Source of the DNA: Chloroflexota bacterium
GTDB taxonomy: Bacteria > Chloroflexota > Chloroflexia > Thermomicrobiales > UBA6265
Assembly: GCA_023424355.1 (NCBI GenBank)
Contig: JAFAEA010000396.1
Span: 1-14,584 of the forward strand
Length of the DNA: 14,584 nt
Direction of reading: 5' to 3'
This document shows, in pieces, positions 1-7,042 of this stretch. How positions within the stretch are numbered: position 1 is the stretch's first letter; every line of letters begins with the position of its first letter. The position numbers were made by a program, and so were the translations under genes. The notes beneath the pieces were generated by a model that worked only from the letters and a program-made list of their open reading frames with translations, was not told the origin of the DNA and did no database searches.

Positions 1-510
1 CCGATTATGGGCGATCAAGATCTGGGGCTATCCCCGGCTCAAATCGGATTTGGACTCAGCATGATCAGCTTTGTGAGCCTGGCATTCGTGGTTCCGAGCG
101 GGATTCTGGTGGACAAGTTGGGCCGCAAGCCAGTAATTGTGCCAGCAAGTATCCTCAGCGGCTTCGGATTTCTGCTGTTCATCATTGCCGACAATTATGT
201 GATGTTCCTCGTCGCTTGCTTTGTGTGGTCGTGCGCCGGCGGGTTTGCAGGTGGCGCGCCGGGCGCTTACGCCGCCGATATGGCACCGCCGGGCATGAAC
301 GCCTCGGCGATGGGACTCTATCGTGCACTTATGGATGTGGGATACGTGATTGGGCCGCTCGCCATCGGTTACTTCTCCGATAAGGGAAGCATCGATTCCG
401 CTCTGCTCATCACCGGAATCCTGGTGATTGGCACAGCAATCCTTTTTGCGGTGAGAGCACCGGAATCGCTCCAGCCCACGGAATCGGTGTCGGTTAAACC
501 AGCCCCTTGA
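1..510 (+). CDS. MFS transporter, C-terminal part (gene starts upstream)
   Basis: This is the C-terminal part, about 169 residues, of a major facilitator superfamily transporter in the inner membrane. The frame is open to the window edge, so the start is missing. The loop GILVDKLGRKP is the second-half copy of MFS motif A (G-x-L-x-D-x-x-G-R-K), normally between TM8 and TM9. It is followed by four hydrophobic segments, consistent with TM9-TM12, and a short polar tail ending in Lys-Pro-Ala-Pro. The preceding part (about residues 10-35) is the end of the TM7/TM8 region. The substrate cannot be told from this half; drug or sugar efflux pumps share the motif. The TGA stop lies inside the coding end of the convergent histidine kinase gene (17 shared bases), and no terminator is visible between them. 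Confidence 0.88.
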   Translation, partial: PIMGDQDLGLSPAQIGFGLSMISFVSLAFVVPSGILVDKLGRKPVIVPASILSGFGFLLFIIADNYVMFLVACFVWSCAGGFAGGAPGAYAADMAPPGMNASAMGLYRALMDVGYVIGPLAIGYFSDKGSIDSALLITGILVIGTAILFAVRAPESLQPTESVSVKPAP

Positions 511-2323
511 GTGCGTGCTTTCGAGCCCGCTTGGCCGCCTTCTTCCGCTTCATCGGCAAGGAGAAGGTGAACTCCGATCCCTCGCCTACTTCGCTACGCA
601 AAGAGATGCGGCCGCCGTGGAGATTGACGATGTTCTGTGCAATCGCTAATCCCAAACCGGTTCCTTCTGATCGGCGCGCCTTATCCGACTTGTAGAAGCG
701 CTCAAAGAGGCGGCTGCGCTCTTCTTCGGGGATACCAATACCGGTATCCCGCAGGGCAACATACACGGTGTTTCGCTCGCGCCATCCACGCAAGTACAGC
801 GTTCCCCCGGCCGGAGTGAACTTGATGGCGTTGTGAATGAGGTTGATGAGCACCTGCTCGATTCGTCCCACATCCAATGCCATTTCCGGAAGGCTTTCAT
901 CCAGATCAATCTCGAGGGTGAGACCAGCGCGTTCAATCTGCTGCTGCAGTCGTTTGGCACCGTTCTCCAGCACATCTGCGACATCGACGTACTCCAGGCG
1001 GAGCGGTGTGCGGCCCGCTTCCAGGCGAGCGAAATCGAGGAGATCCTCAACCAATGTGTTGAGCCGATCGATTTCACCCACGATTCGACCGAGGAACTCC
1101 ATGGCAACATCTGGTTCATCCACGGCACCGGCTTCCAGCGTTTCCACCAGTGCGCGAATAGAAGTGAGCGGGGTTCGCAGTTCGTGGGAAACATTGGCCA
1201 CAAACTCGCGGCGAACTGTTTCCAGTCGGCGCACTTCGGTGACATCGCGTAGAACCACGAGGCCGAGGCGTTGATGCGATCCTTCGATGACACGGGCAAG
1301 TACCTGCACGAAGTTCTGATCGATACCGTGCTCGACGGTCGCGGATGATTTGTCCTTACCATCGAACGCACGATTGAGCACGCGCGAAATCTCGTAATCT
1401 CGAGATGCCTGGACAAACGGCTTGCCGACAGCCTGCTTTTCTGTGATGTTGAGCATTTTTTCGGCAGCCGGGTTCATACGTAGAACGAGACTTTGCTCAT
1501 CTGTCAGCACTACGCCATCGATGAGTCCACTCAGTACCAGCTCAAGGCGAAGACTCGTTTGCTCCTGCCGATCAATAACATCTTCCAGGCGCATGGCCAT
1601 GCGGTTGAAGGCGCGCCCCACGCTATCGACTTCGCGGATTTCATATTGGGGCACGCGCACGGTGAAATCGCCTACGGCCATGCGCATCGCCTGACGAATC
1701 AGATCCTGCAGAGGTTTGGCGAGCCAGCCGGCGAAATACCAACTTGCGGCCAGAGTAGCCACCAGCGAAACCGCCACTGCCAGGAGAATCGCGCGTTGTG
1801 TTGACGCGACCGCAGCGGACACTTCGGTTGTCGGCACGGAGAGGCGAATGACCAGGCCATTGCTATCCGGAATGGGGACCGCAACATACAGAGCATCGGT
1901 ATCGATAGTGGAACTGATGCGCCGGTCGGTACCGACGCCGCCGTCCCGAGCCTCGACAACTTCCGGACGATTGTTGTGGTTCTCCATCGCAGACGGATCT
2001 TCTTCGGTATCCAGCAGAACAGTGCCATCGGCATCGATCACGGTCATACGCGTATCGGAGGCATCGCTCATCTGCTCAAGAAGATCCGCCATTTGGCCAG
2101 AATTCAATGAATCCTGTTCAGAGGAGATGAATAACGCGGAGATATCCGCACGGTTGTGCAGATCGTTCTCCATATTGGTGAGCTGGGTTTGTTCGGCGGC
2201 ATTGCCAAGGAAGAAATAAAGCACCAACAGCACAGCAGAAACGAGCGCCATAAATGGCACGGCAACGCGTGCACGAAGGGATCGTGGCAATCGAATGCGG
2301 AATTGGCGCAATCGTCTGAGCAT
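494..2323 (-). CDS. Membrane sensor histidine kinase, PhoR/ResE/WalK type
   Basis: This sensor kinase of a two-component system autophosphorylates on His and passes the phosphate to the adjacent response regulator. It has 609 residues from ATG. The order is: TM1 at about 21-41; an extracytoplasmic sensing domain of about 135 residues; TM2 at about 178-198; HAMP at about 200-252; a PAS domain at about 258-362; HisKA with the H-box VSHELRTPL, in which His380 is the phospho-acceptor; and HATPase_c. The last has an N-box (NLIHNAIKF), G1 (DTGIGIPEE) and G2 (GTGLGLAI). The tail is basic (KRKKAAKRARKHALK). The ATG overlaps the regulator's TGA by one base, with AGGA 8 bases upstream. A TTG immediately before it gives one more residue and a 4-base overlap and is also possible. 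The signal sensed is unknown. The 3' end overlaps the convergent MFS gene. Confidence 0.95.
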   Translation of the reverse strand: MLRRLRQFRIRLPRSLRARVAVPFMALVSAVLLVLYFFLGNAAEQTQLTNMENDLHNRADISALFISSEQDSLNSGQMADLLEQMSDASDTRMTVIDADGTVLLDTEEDPSAMENHNNRPEVVEARDGGVGTDRRISSTIDTDALYVAVPIPDSNGLVIRLSVPTTEVSAAVASTQRAILLAVAVSLVATLAASWYFAGWLAKPLQDLIRQAMRMAVGDFTVRVPQYEIREVDSVGRAFNRMAMRLEDVIDRQEQTSLRLELVLSGLIDGVVLTDEQSLVLRMNPAAEKMLNITEKQAVGKPFVQASRDYEISRVLNRAFDGKDKSSATVEHGIDQNFVQVLARVIEGSHQRLGLVVLRDVTEVRRLETVRREFVANVSHELRTPLTSIRALVETLEAGAVDEPDVAMEFLGRIVGEIDRLNTLVEDLLDFARLEAGRTPLRLEYVDVADVLENGAKRLQQQIERAGLTLEIDLDESLPEMALDVGRIEQVLINLIHNAIKFTPAGGTLYLRGWRERNTVYVALRDTGIGIPEEERSRLFERFYKSDKARRSEGTGLGLAIAQNIVNLHGGRISLRSEVGEGSEFTFSLPMKRKKAAKRARKHALKGLV

Positions 2324-3069
2324 CAACGAGTTCCTGAGGCTTCGGGAACGAATCGATAACCCGCACCGCGAACAGTCACGAGATTACGAGGGGTGGCGGG
2401 ATTATCTTCCAGCTTGGTGCGCAGCCAACGCACGTGCACATCAACCGTGCGGGTATCCACGCGATATTCGTAGCCCCATACCTCACGAAGCAAGGCATCG
2501 CGGCTCATCACCACGCCAGGATGGCGAGCGAAATAGACCAATAGGTCAAATTCCTTCGGGTTGAGCTCAACCAGATCTCCACCCTTGTGCACTGTTCTCC
2601 CCGCGATATCGATCGTGAGATTGCCGGTGCGAATGACCGGTCCATGCACGCCGGCTGGTGCCGTGGTGGCCGCTGCGGGTTCGGGATCGGCTACCATCCC
2701 GACCCGGCGCACGATGGCGCGGATTCTGGCGATGAGCTCTCGCATGGCGAATGGCTTGGTGATGTAATCATCGGCACCGATTTCCAGGCCAACCACCCTG
2801 TCGATCTCATCGCCTTTGGCCGAGATCATGAGTACAGGCACATTCGATGTTGCCCGAATGCGGCGAAGAACTTCCAGCCCATCGAGACCGGGAAGCATGA
2901 TATCCAGCAGCACAACATCTGGCCGATGTTGCATGTTCTCGACCGCCTCGGGGCCTGTTTCGGCGATGAGCACATCGAAGCCTTCCCGGCGCAGATTGAA
3001 AGCAATCGCATCCCGGATATTCACTTCATCGTCTACCACCAGCACGGTGGGGCGATTCACATCAGCCAT
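2323..3069 (-). CDS. OmpR/PhoB-family response regulator
   Basis: This DNA-binding response regulator of 248 residues is partner of the downstream histidine kinase. The receiver domain is at about 8-120: acidic pair Asp13-Asp14, phospho-acceptor Asp56 in LLDIMLPG, Ser83 at the conserved Thr/Ser position, and Lys105 in ITKPF. A Pro/Ala-rich linker (about 127-142) leads to the winged-helix DNA-binding domain at about 146-243, with the recognition-helix region DTRTVDVHVRWLRTKL and the final hairpin VRGAGYRF. These are all family hallmarks. AAGG-type SD bases (AGGAAGG) sit 7 bases before the ATG. It is translationally coupled to the kinase (TGATG). It lies 85 bases after hemE and has its own -10 box plus a palindrome. 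A ResD- or PhoP-like role is possible, but the sequence does not identify the regulon. Confidence 0.96.
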   Translation of the reverse strand: MADVNRPTVLVVDDEVNIRDAIAFNLRREGFDVLIAETGPEAVENMQHRPDVVLLDIMLPGLDGLEVLRRIRATSNVPVLMISAKGDEIDRVVGLEIGADDYITKPFAMRELIARIRAIVRRVGMVADPEPAAATTAPAGVHGPVIRTGNLTIDIAGRTVHKGGDLVELNPKEFDLLVYFARHPGVVMSRDALLREVWGYEYRVDTRTVDVHVRWLRTKLEDNPATPRNLVTVRGAGYRFVPEASGTR

Positions 3070-3119
3070 GAGGCGGCCTTCCTGGTTGGACGGGCGCTTC
3101 TCGCCACAGCACTCTCCGA

Positions 3120-3146
3120 ATTATATGCCATGGCATATGGAGTGAA
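3120..3146 (-). promoter_or_regulatory. Candidate promoter of the response regulator-kinase operon
   Basis: On the minus strand a perfect TATAAT lies at 3125-3120, with a weak TTCACT at 3146-3141 (15-bp spacing) just past the hemE stop codon. The start of transcription would be near 3113, giving a leader of about 43 bases before the ATG at 3069. The -10 box is convincing and the -35 is poor, as would suit an activated or repressed promoter. Confidence 0.5.
3123..3138. promoter_or_regulatory. 16-bp perfect palindrome, candidate operator
   Basis: ATATGCCATGGCATAT reads the same on both strands. It fills most of the spacer of the candidate promoter and overlaps the first bases of its -10 box, a position where a bound dimer would block RNA polymerase. 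No other copy was seen in the window. The binding protein is unknown. OmpR-family regulators usually bind direct repeats, so autoregulation by the neighbouring regulator is not assumed. Confidence 0.5.
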
Positions 3147-3154
3147 TTGCCGAA

Positions 3155-4198
3155 TTATCGCTGGAATTCGTGAACAAATTGCGAAAGCTTCGCCAACTTG
3201 TCTGCATCGGTATCCGGATGGATGCCATGGCCAAGATTGAAGATGTGGCCGTGTCGGCCGCCTGCCTGCTGCAAGATGTCTCTGGCGCCGGCTTCAATCT
3301 GATTCCAATCGGCAAAGAGCAGGGTCGGATCCAGATTCCCCTGAATCCCCTTCTCTTCGCCGATGATGTCCCAGGCATCTTCCAGACGGATGCGCCAATC
3401 CACGCTCACCATATCCGGATTGGCATCGCGGATTGCGGACAGGAGATGCCCGGTACCGGTACTGAAGTGGATGGATGGAGCCTTGTCCTTCACCGAGGCG
3501 AGAATTCGGGATGTGTATGGCAACACATGCTTGCGATAGCTCTGCTCATCCACCAGCCCAAGCCAGCTATCGAAGAGCTGCACTACATCGGCACCTGCTT
3601 CAATCTGGCCCTGGAGATAGAGCTCTGTTACTGAAGTGAGCTTGTCCATCAGCGCATTCCACACTTCCGGAGCGCCGTACATCATCGCCTTGGCCTTGGG
3701 GTATTCCTTGGTCGGCTTGCCATCCACCAGGTAGCAGGCAAGCGTCCAGGGAGCACCGGCAAAGCCGAGGGATGCAGCGCGATCACCCAACTCGGCGCGC
3801 AGCATTCGCAACGCTTCGAGCACGTACGGTGTGCCCTCCTCCGGATCAACCACCCGGAGTTTCTCAACATCCTCCAGTGGGCGAATCGGATTCTGGATCA
3901 CTGGGCCAATACCGGGCTTGATCTCGAATTCGACTCCCATGCCCTCCAATGGCAACATGATATCGGCGAAGAGAACCGCACCATCCACATTGAAGCGATT
4001 CACCGGCATCAAGGTGGCTTCTACCGCGAGCTCGGGCGTGTGCGCAAGCTCGATGAATGAGTGCTTCTTGCGCAGTTCACGATATTCCGGCAGGCATCGA
4101 CCCGCCTGGCGCATGAACCACACCGGGGTGGTATCCACAGGCTGCAGATTGGCCGCGGCCAGAAATCGCTGCCGACCGGTCATTTCGTTTACAGACAT
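3155..4198 (-). CDS. hemE: Uroporphyrinogen decarboxylase (HemE)
   Basis: This cytoplasmic enzyme removes the four acetate carboxyls of uroporphyrinogen III to give coproporphyrinogen III, the branch step committed to heme. Its 347 residues match the usual length (about 340-360). The N-terminal signature PVWFMRQAGRCLPEYR is at 25-40. The substrate-binding Asp79 is in VLFADIMLPLEG, and the second signature region GFAGAPWTLACYLVDG is at 145-160. The C-terminal FNLGHGIHPDT at 320-330 carries the conserved His324. The ATG is 3 bases after the hemB stop, and its GAGGAG ribosome site lies inside the last hemB codons, so translation of the two is probably coupled. It is the last gene of the hem cluster, and the response regulator promoter follows directly. 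Confidence 0.97.
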   Translation of the reverse strand: MSVNEMTGRQRFLAAANLQPVDTTPVWFMRQAGRCLPEYRELRKKHSFIELAHTPELAVEATLMPVNRFNVDGAVLFADIMLPLEGMGVEFEIKPGIGPVIQNPIRPLEDVEKLRVVDPEEGTPYVLEALRMLRAELGDRAASLGFAGAPWTLACYLVDGKPTKEYPKAKAMMYGAPEVWNALMDKLTSVTELYLQGQIEAGADVVQLFDSWLGLVDEQSYRKHVLPYTSRILASVKDKAPSIHFSTGTGHLLSAIRDANPDMVSVDWRIRLEDAWDIIGEEKGIQGNLDPTLLFADWNQIEAGARDILQQAGGRHGHIFNLGHGIHPDTDADKLAKLSQFVHEFQR

Positions 4199-4201
4199 GA
4201 A

Positions 4202-5176
4202 CTACTCCTCATTGAGCCACTTGGCGATGTCTTTGGCGTGATACGTGATGATGCGATCGGCACCAGCGCGGCGGAAACCCATCATGGTTTCCATGGTCAC
4301 GCGCTGTTCATCGATCCAACCGCGTTCAGCAGCCGCCTTAATCATGGCGAACTCGCCGGAAACGTTATAGGCCACAATCGGCACAAGCGTGCGCTCCTTG
4401 GCAGCGCGAATGATATCCATATAGGCGAGCGCAGGTTTGACGATGACGGCGTCGGCTCCCTCGGCGAGATCGATATCGATCTCGCGCATCGCCTCGCGCA
4501 CATTGGCCGAATCCATCTGATGCGTGCGACGATCGCCGAAAGTTGGCGTGCTCTCGGCAGCCTCTCGGAATGGTCCGTAATAGCCACTGGCGTATTTCGC
4601 GGCGTAGCTAAGAATCGGGGTTTGTGTGAAACCAGCGGCATCCAGCGCCGATCGTATAGCGCCCACGCGGCCGTCCATCATATCACTGGGAGCAACGATA
4701 TCGGCCCCGGCGCGCGCATGGCTGACGGCAGTTTGCTCCAGAATCGGCAGCGTGAGATCGTTATCGACTTCGCCATTCACGATGATGCCGCAGTGACCAT
4801 GATCGGTGTACTCGCAGGCACACACATCGGTGATCACCAGCATCTCGGGAGCATGTGCCTTGATCTGGCGAACGGCCTGTTGAACGATGCCATCCTCGGC
4901 GAAAGCTCCAGTGGCCTGATCATTCTTCACTTCCGGGATGCCGAACAACAGCACGGCAGGAATGCCGAGCTCGAGGAGCGAATCGATTTCCGCATCGAGG
5001 TGATCCAGCGAAAGCTGGAACTGCCCCGGCATGGAACTGATCTCGTTGCGAATATCCTCACCTTCGATGACGAAGAGCGGGTATATGAGATCACTTGCGT
5101 GCAGATCATGCTCGCGGGCAAAGGCTCGCGTTGCTGCGGTTTGACGCAATCTGCGTGTACGAACAAACGATGTCAT
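4202..5176 (-). CDS. hemB: Delta-aminolevulinic acid dehydratase / porphobilinogen synthase (HemB)
   Basis: HemB condenses two 5-aminolevulinate molecules into porphobilinogen. It has 324 residues, a normal length. The zinc-binding cysteines are present: DVCACEYTDHGHCG gives Cys119, Cys121 and Cys129, so this is the zinc-dependent form rather than the Mg form with Asp/Ala at these sites. The two active-site lysines are Lys194 (SYAAKYASGYYGPFR) and the Schiff-base Lys247 (AVIVKPALAYMD). Other conserved blocks are APSDMMDGRV at about 162-171 and VAYNVSGEF at about 268-276. The ATG overlaps the hemCD stop by four bases (ATGA), with GGAG 8 bases upstream inside hemCD. It acts before HemC in the pathway although it follows hemC in the operon. 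Confidence 0.97.
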   Translation of the reverse strand: MTSFVRTRRLRQTAATRAFAREHDLHASDLIYPLFVIEGEDIRNEISSMPGQFQLSLDHLDAEIDSLLELGIPAVLLFGIPEVKNDQATGAFAEDGIVQQAVRQIKAHAPEMLVITDVCACEYTDHGHCGIIVNGEVDNDLTLPILEQTAVSHARAGADIVAPSDMMDGRVGAIRSALDAAGFTQTPILSYAAKYASGYYGPFREAAESTPTFGDRRTHQMDSANVREAMREIDIDLAEGADAVIVKPALAYMDIIRAAKERTLVPIVAYNVSGEFAMIKAAAERGWIDEQRVTMETMMGFRRAGADRIITYHAKDIAKWLNEE

Positions 5177-6855
5177 GCGCGTTGCTCCGATGAACGCTCG
5201 CCACCAAAGTAGCGAGCAAGCGTTTCAATGAATCCAGCGACGGTGGATATGTCAGCAGTGGCGTGGACGGCGAGTCCTGCCTCTTGCATGGCCTCTGCTG
5301 TAGTGGGCCCGATTGCGAACATGGCGGCACCGCTCAGCGCCGGCAAATCGACACCGATGAGTTTCACGAACGAATCAACACCACTTGGCGAAGAGAATGT
5401 GACACCTTCCATCGAACCGGCAGCGATTTGCTCTCGCAGGTCATCCGCCAGCGATTCAACCGGTGTATTGATGTAGCCGATTAGGATCGTGATGCGGGCG
5501 CCAGTTTTGGAGAGTTCGTCCACAAGTTCGGGCCTTGCGATATCGCTAAGGACACACACCACGTGCTTCTCGTTGATCTGTGCGTCGGCAAGTTCGATAG
5601 AGAGCTGCTTCGCACCGGGTCCCTTCGAGACGAGATCCGGCATGCCACCAGCTGCCCGCACAGCATCCGCGGTGCCCTCGCCCACGGCGGCGATTTTCGA
5701 CCGCACCATCGACCAATCGATCGCCGGCACTGCATGTTTGCTTGTGAGTACCAACCAATCGGTATCCTCAGGCAGTGCAACCTTCTTCGTTTCGATATCG
5801 ATGGTCTGCAGAACGGGAGCCTGAGCGCCATGCTCGCGCATGGCCATGGACATCGACGCAATGTGTGTGCCCGACCCGGTCACCAACACCTTGCGATCCT
5901 GCAATGGATTGCCGTTGCCAACACCGGTCCACTTCGGCGCCACAGTACGCATCATCTCATCGGCAGCGGCGAAAGCGCTATCCAGGGCGGAATCAACGGG
6001 CCATTCGGCATACATCCGCTCCAGGCGAGTGCCATCGTCTGATCCCAACATGCCCCAGAAGCGAAGCGTTGCCAGCCCATGGATGTGCTGGATTTTCGCG
6101 TGAGCGCCAATGGGTGTTGTGCAACCACCGCCGACACCGCGCAAGAATGCACGCTCCACCATTACGGAAGTACGGATATCCGGATCATCGAGCGCAGCCA
6201 CGATATCCCAGGCCGGATCTGGCGCCACACGCGCTTCGATCGCCAGCGCTCCCTGGCCCGGCGCAGGGCAGCTTACTTCCACCGGCAAGAGTGCAGTGAT
6301 GCGATCTTCCCAACCCATGCGGCGGAGTCCGGCTGCAGCAAGGATGACAGCATCGTAATCTTCGCCTTCGCCCTTGCGCAGTCGCGTATCGATATTGCCG
6401 CGAAGCTCACGGATATCGGCATCTGGTCGCAGTTTCAAGATTTGGGCGGCACGACGTCTGCTAGATGTGCCGATTACCGGGTTGGCCGGCAGCTCGAGCA
6501 GCCCTACTCCATGACGGGAGATGAGCGCATCGCGCGAATCCTCCCGCTGCGGGAAGGCAGCGATCGCGATTCCGTGCGGGGCGAGGCTGGGGAGATCCTT
6601 GGTGCTATGCACCGCGCAATCGATTTCGCCCGCCAGCATTCGATGTTGCAGAGCGGAAGTGAACACGCCACGACCACCAATCTGCCGGAGCGAGCTGTGT
6701 TTATCCAGATCGCCTTCCGGTTTGATGATGACAAGTTCCGTATCCACTTGCGCTTGAGATTCGGCGATGAGCTTCTGAACCGTTTCCGCTTGCCACAATG
6801 CGAGGGCACTACCGCGGGTACCAATGCGAAGACTTGATTGAGATTGTTGAGGCAC
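5173..6855 (-). CDS. hemCD: Fused hydroxymethylbilane synthase (HemC) and uroporphyrinogen-III synthase (HemD)
   Basis: This is one 560-residue chain for two successive steps. HemC polymerises four porphobilinogens, and HemD closes and inverts the last ring to form uroporphyrinogen III. HemC (about 8-310) shows IGTRGSALALWQA, catalytic Asp87 in HSTKDLPS, GTSSRRRAAQ, LRGNIDTRL, CPAPGQGALAIE and GGGCTTPIGAHA. Cys245 in the last motif should carry the dipyrromethane cofactor. HemD (about 318-548) is weakly conserved as usual but has VLVTG at its start, TFSSPSGVDSF at 486-496 and FAIGPTTAEAMQEAG at 513-527. The frame is open throughout, so the fusion is real in this sequence. The GTG start has GGAG 5 bases upstream. 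It is the first gene of the hem operon, facing the regulatory gap shared with the cupin gene. Confidence 0.95.
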   Translation of the reverse strand: MPQQSQSSLRIGTRGSALALWQAETVQKLIAESQAQVDTELVIIKPEGDLDKHSSLRQIGGRGVFTSALQHRMLAGEIDCAVHSTKDLPSLAPHGIAIAAFPQREDSRDALISRHGVGLLELPANPVIGTSSRRRAAQILKLRPDADIRELRGNIDTRLRKGEGEDYDAVILAAAGLRRMGWEDRITALLPVEVSCPAPGQGALAIEARVAPDPAWDIVAALDDPDIRTSVMVERAFLRGVGGGCTTPIGAHAKIQHIHGLATLRFWGMLGSDDGTRLERMYAEWPVDSALDSAFAAADEMMRTVAPKWTGVGNGNPLQDRKVLVTGSGTHIASMSMAMREHGAQAPVLQTIDIETKKVALPEDTDWLVLTSKHAVPAIDWSMVRSKIAAVGEGTADAVRAAGGMPDLVSKGPGAKQLSIELADAQINEKHVVCVLSDIARPELVDELSKTGARITILIGYINTPVESLADDLREQIAAGSMEGVTFSSPSGVDSFVKLIGVDLPALSGAAMFAIGPTTAEAMQEAGLAVHATADISTVAGFIETLARYFGGERSSEQRA

Positions 6856-6898
6856 GTTGGCTCCATGTGAGTTCCGGGGTACACAGCTGCACTGCCAT

Positions 6899-6940
6899 GT
6901 TTGCCCTTGAGTTTAGGAAGAATTGCCACAAAGGGCAAAC
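6899..6940. repeat. 10-bp perfect inverted repeat, arms 22 bases apart
   Basis: GTTTGCCCTT (6899-6908) and AAGGGCAAAC (6931-6940) are exact reverse complements. Their centres are 32 bp apart, about three helical turns, so two half-sites would face the same side of the DNA. The repeat lies in the hemCD leader region, about 45 bases upstream of its GTG. It could be a regulator site or a hairpin in the hem mRNA leader. There is no T-run, so a terminator is unlikely. Confidence 0.6.
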
Positions 6941-6947
6941 GAAACCA

Positions 6948-6977
6948 TTGGCACAGCATACCCATATTGGGTATCAT
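6948..6977 (+). promoter_or_regulatory. Candidate sigma70-type promoter of the cupin gene
   Basis: TTGGCA (6948-6953, five of six to TTGACA) and TATCAT (6972-6977, five of six to TATAAT) are separated by 18 bp. The start would be near 6984, giving a leader of about 59 bases before the ATG. A palindrome occupies most of the spacer, and Fur-like boxes cover the start site. Confidence 0.6.
6958..6974. promoter_or_regulatory. 17-bp palindrome in the cupin promoter spacer
   Basis: ATACCCA and TGGGTAT are exact reverse complements separated by TAT. The element sits between the -35 and -10 boxes of the cupin promoter and touches the -10. This is a typical operator position for a repressor, and also for MerR-like activators, though those usually prefer a 19-bp spacer. 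The protein is unknown. Confidence 0.5.
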
Positions 6978-6982
6978 ATAGA

Positions 6983-7014
6983 TAGAAATGATTCTCAACC
7001 GCGAATGATTCTCG
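6983..7014. promoter_or_regulatory. Two tandem Fur-family-like boxes
   Basis: The 10-mer AATGATTCTC occurs twice in the same direction (6987-6996 and 7004-7013), with a period of 17 bp. Each copy lies in a 15-bp window of the 7-1-7 form used by Fur, Zur and PerR (consensus TGATAAT-N-ATTATCA). Window 6983-6997 matches at 11 of 15 positions and 7000-7014 at 10 of 15. The second is itself a near-perfect inverted repeat (six of seven pairs). The boxes overlap the predicted cupin start site and lie upstream of the hem operon, so one metal-responsive repressor could control both directions. Confidence 0.5.
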
Positions 7015-7028
7015 CAGTACAAACTTTC

Positions 7029-7035
7029 AGGAGGT
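7029..7035 (+). promoter_or_regulatory. Near-perfect Shine-Dalgarno of the cupin gene
   Basis: AGGAGGT, a full match to the core anti-SD, stands 7 bases before the ATG at 7043. It is the best ribosome site in the window and fixes the cupin start. It suggests a high translation rate when the gene is transcribed. Confidence 0.85.
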
Positions 7036-7042
7036 CAACCAT

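Noticed and set aside
4061..5212. Long plus-strand open frame (383 codons) opposite hemB and hemE
   Set aside because: It is fully antisense to two unmistakable enzymes, has no recognisable domain, and such open antisense frames are expected with this codon use.
6866..7022. Upstream start for hemCD, reading from an ATG near 6866
   Set aside because: That ATG is in another frame; the GTG at 6855 with GGAG 5 bases upstream begins the frame that encodes the HemC N-terminus.
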